Origin: Massilia eurypsychrophila
Lineage (GTDB): Bacteria; Pseudomonadota; Gammaproteobacteria; Burkholderiales; Burkholderiaceae_D
Length of the DNA stretch: 64,000 nucleotides
Reading direction: 5' to 3'
NCBI RefSeq assembly: GCF_002760655.1
Contig: NZ_PDOC01000021.1
Coordinates: forward strand, 1-64,000
Position 1 is the stretch's first letter. Each line of letters begins with the position of its first letter. The position numbers were made by a program, and so were the translations under genes. The notes beneath the pieces are model-generated. The model searched no databases. It was not told the DNA's origin and saw nothing but the letters and a program-made list of their open reading frames with translations. Positions 57,833 to 64,000 of the stretch are shown here, in pieces.

Positions 57833-59713
57833 TTAAACCAGGCCTTCGAACAGCATGACGTCGACCAGGTCGCCGGCGGCGACGTTGCCCTGCTCGTCGT
57901 GCAGTACCACCATGCAGTTCGCCTCCGACATCGAGCGCAGGATGCCGGAGCCCTGTGAGCCGGTGATGCTGACGTGCTGCCCGCCGTTCGCATCATGCGC
58001 CAGAATGCCGCGCTGGTATTCGGTGCGGCCAGTCTTCTTGCGGATGGCCGCAGCCGATTTGACTTTCAGCAGCGGCAGCGGGGCGTCGGCGCCCATCATG
58101 TACAGCAGCGCGGCGCGGGCGAAAAAATAGAACGACACCATCACCGCCACCGGATTGCCGGGCAGGCCAAACAGGAAGGCGCTGTGGCCGTTCGAATTGA
58201 TCTTGCCGAAGGCGAGCGGGCGCCCCGGGCGCATGCCGATCTTCCAGAACGTGACGTCGCCAAGCCTTGCCATGATGTCGCGCGTGTAGTCGGCCGCGCC
58301 GACGGATACGCCGCCGGAGGTGACGATGGCGTCGGCGTTTTCGCAGGCGTTGCGCAGCGCCTCTTCCAGCGCCTGCGGGTCGTCCTTGACGACACCCATG
58401 TCGATGATGTCGCAGCCAAGCCGCTGCAACATGCCGTACAGCGTGTAGCGGTTGCTGTCGTAGACGCAGCCGGCGTCGAGCGGTTCGCCGATCGATCGCA
58501 ATTCGTCACCGGTCGAGAAGAACGCGACGCGCAGGCGCCGCTGCACCGGCACCTCGGCGATGCCGAGCGACGCCAGCAGGCCAAGGTCGGCCGGGCGGAT
58601 GATCCTGCCCTTCTTGAGCGCGGCGCTGCCGGCCATCAGGTCCTCGCCGGCGAAGCGGCGATTGTCGCCGACGCGGATGACGCCGGCGTCGACCGTGATG
58701 TCGGCCTCGCCGATGCGGGCGACGAACTCTTGCGGAACGACGCTGTCGCAGCCGGCAGGCATGACGCCGCCCGTCATGATGCGCACGCACTCGCCAGCGG
58801 CCGGCGTCGCGCCGGACGGCCGGCCGGCGTAGACGGTGTCGACGACCTTCAGCGTGGTCGGGCCATCGGCGCGCAGGTCGGCGCCGCGCAGCGCGAAGCC
58901 GTCCATCGCCGAGTTGTCGTGCGCCGGCACGCTGATCGGCGAGGTGATATCGCGCGCCAGCACGCGGTCGAGCGCGGCCCGCAGGGCGACCTTTTCGATC
59001 GAGGCGATGGGTGAGACAAATTCGCGGATGATGCGCTGGGCGTCGCGCACCGGCAGCGCGTCAGGGTCGTAGCCTGACAGGCAGCTGGTCACGTCATGCA
59101 GGCGCTTCGGCGCGCGCGCGGTGTCGAGGCTGTGCAGTTCGTCGAGCGTGTTGATGTTGCGGAAGGCGTCGTTGTCGTCGAACTGCACCTCGGCCACTTT
59201 GAGGTCGGCGTACCAGCCGTCCATCTTGCGCCCACCCTCGGCCAGGTAGCTTGACAGCACCTGCAGCAGGCGCGTCTTGACCAGGCAGAAAACCGGGTGC
59301 GGCTGCTTTCGCATGCCGACTTCCTGCGTCACCGCCAGGGCGACGTCGGCGCGTTGCGACTGCAGCGCGTGGAACAGGCGCGCGGCCAGGTCGCGCGGCA
59401 GGAACGGCGAGTCGCACGGCGCGGTGACCATGTACGGCGTGGCGCAGTGGCGCATGCCCGCTTCAAGTCCGGCCAGCGGACCGGCAAAGCCGGTGGTTTC
59501 GTCGGGCCACACCGGCACGCCGAAGGCTTCGTACCTAGCCAGATTCTGGTTGGCGTTAATGGCGATTGCACCTACCTGCGGCGCCAGCCGCTCAAGTACG
59601 TGCGCGACCATGGTGGCGCCCTGGAACGGCTGCAGGCCCTTGTCGACGTGGCCCATGCGCGAGCCGCGCCCGCCCGCCAGGATCAGTGCGCTTATCTGTT
59701 CATTTTTTTGCAT
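57833..59713 (-). CDS. fused MobA-MoeA: molybdenum cofactor guanylyltransferase / molybdopterin molybdenumtransferase
   Basis: A 626-aa single chain. Residues of about 1-200 are MobA: ALILAGGRGSRMGHVDKGLQPF (GTP-binding), TAPCDSPFLPRDLAARLF. Residues of about 215-626 are MoeA: ISVPAHDNSAMDGFALRGAD, VRIMTGGVMPAGCDSVV, VAFFSTGDELRSIGEPLDAGCVYDSNRY, VTSGGVSVGAADYTRDI, GLPGNPVAVMVSFYFFARAAL. MoeA inserts molybdate into molybdopterin and MobA adds GMP, so the fusion joins consecutive steps. The sum of the E. coli lengths (194 + 411) fits. It lies 6 nt after moaA. Confidence 0.94.
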   Translation of the reverse strand: MQKNEQISALILAGGRGSRMGHVDKGLQPFQGATMVAHVLERLAPQVGAIAINANQNLARYEAFGVPVWPDETTGFAGPLAGLEAGMRHCATPYMVTAPCDSPFLPRDLAARLFHALQSQRADVALAVTQEVGMRKQPHPVFCLVKTRLLQVLSSYLAEGGRKMDGWYADLKVAEVQFDDNDAFRNINTLDELHSLDTARAPKRLHDVTSCLSGYDPDALPVRDAQRIIREFVSPIASIEKVALRAALDRVLARDITSPISVPAHDNSAMDGFALRGADLRADGPTTLKVVDTVYAGRPSGATPAAGECVRIMTGGVMPAGCDSVVPQEFVARIGEADITVDAGVIRVGDNRRFAGEDLMAGSAALKKGRIIRPADLGLLASLGIAEVPVQRRLRVAFFSTGDELRSIGEPLDAGCVYDSNRYTLYGMLQRLGCDIIDMGVVKDDPQALEEALRNACENADAIVTSGGVSVGAADYTRDIMARLGDVTFWKIGMRPGRPLAFGKINSNGHSAFLFGLPGNPVAVMVSFYFFARAALLYMMGADAPLPLLKVKSAAAIRKKTGRTEYQRGILAHDANGGQHVSITGSQGSGILRSMSEANCMVVLHDEQGNVAAGDLVDVMLFEGLV

Positions 59714-59719
59714 GCTTGA

Positions 59720-60829
59720 CTATCCGCCGATGTAGGACATTTCGACCCGCCTTGGGCCGCGCTCGATGCCGCTGGTGTTGATGGTACGGGTGTCGGAATA
59801 GCGGTCGGTGCGCGCACGCCACAACTGGGCGACGGCGCCGGAAATCTCGGCGTCGCTGCGGCCGGCGCGCAGCAGGCCGCGCAGGTCGTGGCCGCGGGTG
59901 GCGAACAGGCAGGTGTAGAGCTGGCCCTCGGTCGACAATCGCGCGCGGGTGCAGTCCTTGCAGAACGACTGGGTGACGCTTGAAATCATGCCGACTTCGC
60001 CGCCGCCCTCGAGGTAGCGCCAGCGCGCCGCGGTCTCGCCGGTGTAGTTGGCGCCGACCGGCGCCAGCGGCATGTGCGCCGATATGCGGCGCACCACTTC
60101 GGCCGACGGGATCACCTCGCTCATGTTCCAGCCGTTGGAGGCGCCAACGTCCATGTATTCGATGAAGCGCAGGATGTACGGCGTGTCCTTGAAGTGGCGC
60201 GCCATCGGCACGATTTCCTGGTCGTTCATGCCGCCCTTGACGACCATGTTGATCTTGATGGGGCCCAAGCCAACCTGGTGGGCGACGTCGATGCCGTGCA
60301 ACACGTCGGCGACCGCGAAGTCGACGTCGTTCATGCGCTTGAAGGTGGCGTCGTCAAGCGAATCGAGCGAGACGGTGACGCGGTTCAGGCCAGCATCCCT
60401 GAGCGACTGCGCCTTTTTGGCCAGCAGCGCGCCGTTGGTGGTGAGCGTGAGGTCGAGCGCGCGCCCGCTCGGCGTGCGGATGGCGGCGAGCATGCCGACC
60501 AGGCGTTCGAGGTTCTTGCGCAGCAGCGGCTCGCCGCCGGTCAGGCGGATCTTCTCGACGCCATGGGCGACGAAGATGGTGGCGACGCGGGTGATTTCCT
60601 CGAACGACAGCAGCGCAGTTTGCGGCAGGTAGGCGTAGTCCTTGTCGAACACTTCCTTCGGCATGCAGTAGACGCAGCGAAAATTGCAGCGGTCGGTGAC
60701 CGAGATGCGCAGGTCGTGCAATGGCCGCGCGAGGGCGTCGTCCACGCGGCCGGTGGGCGCTTCGAGGACGGCGGGAATGGCCATTTGAGGCCGGCGCTCG
60801 TCGGCGAGCATGATGATTTTTTCAGCCAT
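59720..60829 (-). CDS. moaA: GTP 3',8-cyclase MoaA
   Basis: A 369-aa radical-SAM enzyme that starts molybdopterin synthesis from GTP. The N-terminal cluster motif CNFRCVYC gives C48, C52 and C55. The C-terminal cluster is [21 protein letters not shown], and the chain ends in GG as required for activity. [12 protein letters not shown] and TLTTNGALL are further family motifs. The start at 60829 is upstream of the ~35-residue leader typical of betaproteobacterial MoaA. It overlaps the chrA stop by 8 nt and is followed after 6 nt by the MobA-MoeA gene. Confidence 0.97.
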   Translation of the reverse strand: MAEKIIMLADERRPQMAIPAVLEAPTGRVDDALARPLHDLRISVTDRCNFRCVYCMPKEVFDKDYAYLPQTALLSFEEITRVATIFVAHGVEKIRLTGGEPLLRKNLERLVGMLAAIRTPSGRALDLTLTTNGALLAKKAQSLRDAGLNRVTVSLDSLDDATFKRMNDVDFAVADVLHGIDVAHQVGLGPIKINMVVKGGMNDQEIVPMARHFKDTPYILRFIEYMDVGASNGWNMSEVIPSAEVVRRISAHMPLAPVGANYTGETAARWRYLEGGGEVGMISSVTQSFCKDCTRARLSTEGQLYTCLFATRGHDLRGLLRAGRSDAEISGAVAQLWRARTDRYSDTRTINTSGIERGPRRVEMSYIGG

Positions 60830-62159
60830 GCCAATACGATAGCACGAGGCCCGCGAGCGCACAGGCGAAGATCAATTTGATGGCGCCGACCTGGTAGCGA
60901 AACAGGGCGACGCAGGCGGCGGCGCTGATGGCGACGGCCACAGGATCGAGGCGGCCGGCGCCGAAGAACACATGCTGGCCGAAGAACAAGGCGAGGCTGA
61001 CGATGACGCCGACCACCGCCGCCGAGATGGCCGTCAGCGGCGCCGTCATGCGGACGTCGCCGCGGGTCGATTCGACCAGCGGGCCGCCGGCCAGGATGAA
61101 GATGAACGACGGCAGGAAGGTGAACAGGGCGGCGACCGTGGCGCCGGCGACGCCGGCCGCCAGCAGGGCGGAGTCGCCGAACAGCGCGCCGCTCCAGGCG
61201 CCGACGAAGCCGACGAAGGCGACGATCATGATCAAGGGGCCGGGCGTGGTTTCGCCCAGCGCCAGGCCGTCGATCATCTGGGCGGCGGTGAGCCAGTGGT
61301 AGTGCTCGACGCCGCCCTGGTAGACGTAGGGCAGCACGGCGTAGGCGCCGCCGAAGGTCATCAGGGCGGCCTTGGTGAAGAACCAGCCCATCTGGGCGAG
61401 CGTGCCGGCGACGCCGTAGCGGGCGGCCAGCAGCAGCCAGGCGCAAACGCCGATGCCCAGTCCAATGAGCGCAACGCGCACCAGTCGCTGCCAGGCGAAG
61501 GTGGCGTGCGCCGGCGTCGGCGTGTCGTCGTCAATCAGCGCGACGCCGTACGACGCCTTGACGCCATGCGCGCGCTGGCCGCCGACCTGGAACCAGGCCG
61601 GCCACCAGCGCCCGCCGGCGACGCCGATTGCGGCGGCGCCCAGCACGATCAGCGGGAACGGCACGCTGAAGACGGCGATGGCGAGGAAGGCGGCGAGGGC
61701 GAGCGCCATCAGCACCTGGTTTTTCAACGTGCGGCCGCCGATGCGCCAGGCGGCGGCCAGGACGATGGCGACGACCGCCGGCTTGATGCCGTACAGGATG
61801 CCGGCCACCGCAGGCAGGTTTCCGTAGGCCATATAGATCCAGGACAGCACGATGAGGATCAGCAATGAAGGCAGCACGAACAGCGCGCCGGCAACGATGC
61901 CGCCGCGCGTTTTATGCATCAGCCAGCCGATGTAGACGGCCAACTGGGTCGCTTCGGGACCGGGCAACAGCATGCAGTAATTGAGGGCGTGCAGGAAGCG
62001 CTGCTCGGAAATCCAGCGGCGCCGTTCGACCAGTTCGGAATGCATCAGCGCGATCTGGCCGGCCGGGCCGCCGAAACTGATGAAGCCGAGCTTGAGCCAA
62101 TACCAGAAGGCTTCACGCAGCGTGACGGGGGCGGGGCGGATATCGCGAGGTGAAGTCAT
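60822..62159 (-). CDS. chrA: chromate efflux transporter ChrA (two-domain)
   Basis: A 445-aa inner-membrane protein with two CHR domains. The first shows [62 protein letters not shown], the second [31 protein letters not shown] and [23 protein letters not shown]; each carries the GGP/PGP motifs of the family. It exports chromate using proton motive force. No chrB or chrC is adjacent. Its 3' end overlaps moaA, an unusual operon partner; chromate and molybdate are similar oxyanions. Confidence 0.95.
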   Translation of the reverse strand: MTSPRDIRPAPVTLREAFWYWLKLGFISFGGPAGQIALMHSELVERRRWISEQRFLHALNYCMLLPGPEATQLAVYIGWLMHKTRGGIVAGALFVLPSLLILIVLSWIYMAYGNLPAVAGILYGIKPAVVAIVLAAAWRIGGRTLKNQVLMALALAAFLAIAVFSVPFPLIVLGAAAIGVAGGRWWPAWFQVGGQRAHGVKASYGVALIDDDTPTPAHATFAWQRLVRVALIGLGIGVCAWLLLAARYGVAGTLAQMGWFFTKAALMTFGGAYAVLPYVYQGGVEHYHWLTAAQMIDGLALGETTPGPLIMIVAFVGFVGAWSGALFGDSALLAAGVAGATVAALFTFLPSFIFILAGGPLVESTRGDVRMTAPLTAISAAVVGVIVSLALFFGQHVFFGAGRLDPVAVAISAAACVALFRYQVGAIKLIFACALAGLVLSYWHG

Positions 62160-62211
62160 GCCGGTATTGTAACGATTGTGGGATTTGCATTTCGCTCAAC
62201 AACCCGGGCGT

Positions 62212-62240
62212 AAAAAAAGGGAAGCACGCGGCTTCCCTTC
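62212..62240 (-). terminator. intrinsic terminator of rne
   Basis: On the minus strand AAGGGAAGC (62239-62231) pairs with GCTTCCCTT (62225-62217) around CGCGT, and the T tract extends to 62212. It lies 19 nt past the rne stop codon. Confidence 0.9.
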
Positions 62241-62258
62241 TTATCGGCTACCGGCCTA

Positions 62259-64000
62259 TTACTGGCGGGTGGTGTCGATCTGGATCAGCGGCTCGTCCAC
62301 TTGCGGTGGCAGCGGCTTGCGTTCACGCGGAACACGTACCGGCGGCGCCGCGCTGGCTGCCGCTTCCTGTGCTGCACGCAGCTTCTCGGGATCGGTGGCA
62401 GCCAGAGTCAGACCGGCTGAACCGAGCAACTCCTTCAAGTCGGCAACCGGTGCTTGCACTGGCGCTTGCACTGGCGCTGGCGCCATTGTTTGCACGGGAA
62501 CCGGCACCGGCGCTGCCTGGACCGGCGCTCCAACCGCGACCGGCGCTGCAACGGCGACCGGCGCCGGCGCTTCTTCGACAACGGCCACTGGCTCTTCAAC
62601 AGCTTCCGGCGCTGTCTGGATGGCCACCGGCTCGGCGACGACGCGTTCGCCTTCGACCACGGCTGCGACTGGCTCGGCGGCTACCGGTGCTTCCACCGGG
62701 GTATCCGGCGTGAACATGGTTTCCGGCATCACTGCAGGCTCAGCTGGCGCTTCGGCGACGGCTGGTGCTTCAGCGATGGCTGGTGCAACAGCCACGACCG
62801 GTGCTTCGGCGACGGCTGGCATTTCGGCAACGACCGGGGTCGGCTCCGGCTGCACTGACTCCGGCGCTGGCGCCAGGGCTGGTTCGGCAGGCTCGACCAT
62901 GACGTATTCCGACGCCGGTACCGGCTCAGCTTCGGCCGCTTGCTGGTCAGCCACCGGCGTGAACGCCACCGTGGTCGACGAGTCTGCTTCGCCTTCGTTG
63001 TCGCCTGCTTCGTTCTCGCCACCTTCACCGAGCTCGCGCTCGCGGCGGTTACGGTTGCGGCCACCGCGGCGGCGGCGGCGGCGCGGCTCGTCGCCCGATT
63101 CGACTTCGATTTCTTCGCCGTTCGGGCCGATGGTCGTGATGGTCTTGACCACTTGCTCGGTAACGTTGTGCTCGCCGTCCGGGCCGACGGTGGTGACCGA
63201 AATCGACGAGGCCATCACTTCTTCGGTGACGATCACGTCGTCGGCCTTCGATTCGGCAACGACAGCGCGGTAGTCGGCGCGCTCACGGGCAGGGCGCGGG
63301 GTGCGCTCGGCGCGTTCAGGACGCTCGCCACGTTCGGCGCGCGGCGCCGCCGGAGCTTGCGCTTCGGCCTGCTCGCGCGGCTCGCGGGCTTCACGCGGTG
63401 GGCGTGGCGGACGCGGCGGGCGGGCGGCGCGGGTTTCGGCGTCGGCCGCTTTCACGGTCTCGTCGGCAACGCCGGCCTTGGCGCCAGGTTCGCGCTCTTC
63501 GCGGCCACCTTGCTTGCCGCCACGGCTGCGGCCGCGCGGTCCACGACCATTGCGGTCGCCGCCACGGTCAGCGGCAGCAGCCGGCTTGGCTGGCGCGGCA
63601 ACTGGCGCCGGCGCGGCAACTGGCGTCGCTTTCTTGCCCATGAAGAAGTTGATGATCTTGTCGAGGAAGCTTTCCTCGACCGGCGCCACCGGCACCGGTG
63701 CAACGATGACCGGCTTGACCGGCTCGCTGCGGTCGACCATCGGCGCAGGCTGGGCCGGGGTGATCGTCTTGACGACGGCTTCCTGGCGCGGCTTGGCTTC
63801 TTCCTTCTGGCGCTTGCTGTAAGCCATGTCGGTGTCGGCCTGCTCGGCCAGGGTGTAGCTGGCCTGGCTGTCTTCGAGGCGCGGATCGTCGTGCTTGATG
63901 CGCTCGAGCTTGTAGTGCGGCGTGTCGAGGTGCTTGTTCGGGATCAGGATCACGCCGATGCGGTGGCGGTTCTCGATCTTGAGCACTTCGCCGCGCTTTT
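62259..64000 (-). CDS. rne: ribonuclease E, C-terminal part (5' end beyond window)
   Basis: The frame is open to the window edge; the visible part covers the end of the catalytic core (KRGEVLKIENRHRIGVILIPNKHLDTPHYKLERI) and the whole C-terminal scaffold. The scaffold holds a Lys/Arg-rich stretch, an RG-rich segment (RGGDRNGRGPRGRSRGGKQGG), acidic and basic alternation (RPPRPPRPPREAREPRE), then about 250 residues of Pro/Ala/Val/Glu-rich low-complexity text, and ends LIQIDTTRQ. RNase E processes rRNA and decays mRNA; the scaffold binds RNA and degradosome partners. A terminator follows the stop. Confidence 0.95.
   Translation of the reverse strand, partial: KRGEVLKIENRHRIGVILIPNKHLDTPHYKLERIKHDDPRLEDSQASYTLAEQADTDMAYSKRQKEEAKPRQEAVVKTITPAQPAPMVDRSEPVKPVIVAPVPVAPVEESFLDKIINFFMGKKATPVAAPAPVAAPAKPAAAADRGGDRNGRGPRGRSRGGKQGGREEREPGAKAGVADETVKAADAETRAARPPRPPRPPREAREPREQAEAQAPAAPRAERGERPERAERTPRPARERADYRAVVAESKADDVIVTEEVMASSISVTTVGPDGEHNVTEQVVKTITTIGPNGEEIEVESGDEPRRRRRRGGRNRNRRERELGEGGENEAGDNEGEADSSTTVAFTPVADQQAAEAEPVPASEYVMVEPAEPALAPAPESVQPEPTPVVAEMPAVAEAPVVAVAPAIAEAPAVAEAPAEPAVMPETMFTPDTPVEAPVAAEPVAAVVEGERVVAEPVAIQTAPEAVEEPVAVVEEAPAPVAVAAPVAVGAPVQAAPVPVPVQTMAPAPVQAPVQAPVADLKELLGSAGLTLAATDPEKLRAAQEAAASAAPPVRVPRERKPLPPQVDEPLIQIDTTRQ

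Overview
The window is chromosomal, GC-rich and densely coded. It reads as a betaproteobacterium of the order Burkholderiales, most likely an Oxalobacteraceae member related to Massilia, Duganella or Janthinobacterium. This is inferred from protein style and gene order (ribF-ileS-lspA-coaBC-dut, a liv operon, a phasin gene, an RNase E with a long Pro/Ala/Val/Glu tail). No sequence search could be run. There is no rRNA operon, CRISPR array or prophage. The only mobile DNA is the cut-off start of an IS1595-type transposase at the left edge, plus scattered palindromic repeats.

Layout from left to right. 1-5 kb: IS1595 remnant, a palindromic repeat, a DUF418 membrane protein and a secreted Ntn-hydrolase of the penicillin acylase family. 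4.7-7.5 kb: rpmB-rpmG, radC, and fkpB-ispH. 7.5-11.4 kb: livHMGF, behind a leader with a terminator-like hairpin. 11.4-18.3 kb: a phasin with two candidate PhaR sites, a DMT transporter, a nitroreductase, PBP7, an IclR regulator, dgkA, a 1-Cys peroxiredoxin and a TSUP permease. 18.4-22.2 kb: cysT-cysW-cysA and a CysB-type regulator, each start overlapping the previous stop, with no sulfate-binding protein gene. 22.2-26.4 kb (minus strand): Nudix hydrolase, aat, bpt, pyrD and tas, which places both N-degron aminoacyltransferases together. 26.6 kb: initiator tRNA with promoter and terminator. 26.9-32.6 kb: mixed genes, including an orphan Tdi1-type protein, an outer-membrane barrel candidate, alkA, XdhC with a 45-aa membrane protein, and an M48-like lipoprotein that lacks its zinc ligands. 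32.6-38.8 kb (minus strand): ribF-ileS-lspA-coaBC-dut.

39-43 kb (minus strand): a TonB energy-coupling operon tonB-exbB-exbD-exbD, followed past a terminator by a secreted TPR protein. 43.4-48.2 kb (minus strand): the stress operon prkA-yeaH-spoVR with a candidate sigma-54 promoter. 48.8-57.5 kb (plus strand): adenine deaminase, an FtsX-type permease, truncated hemoglobin, rmuC, a fused CoA-transferase and a secreted TPR protein. 57.6-57.8 kb: two tandem copies of a palindromic repeat. 57.8-62.2 kb (minus strand): chrA-moaA and a MobA-MoeA fusion, so molybdenum cofactor genes sit with a chromate transporter. 62.3 kb to the right edge: the 3' part of rne.

Most of the window is core metabolism. 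I did not find a clearly new multi-gene system. The best leads are regulatory and structural: the liv leader hairpin, intercistronic GC hairpins in two operons, a perfect AT-rich inverted repeat at 43.36 kb, the pseudo-metalloprotease, and the MobA-MoeA fusion.
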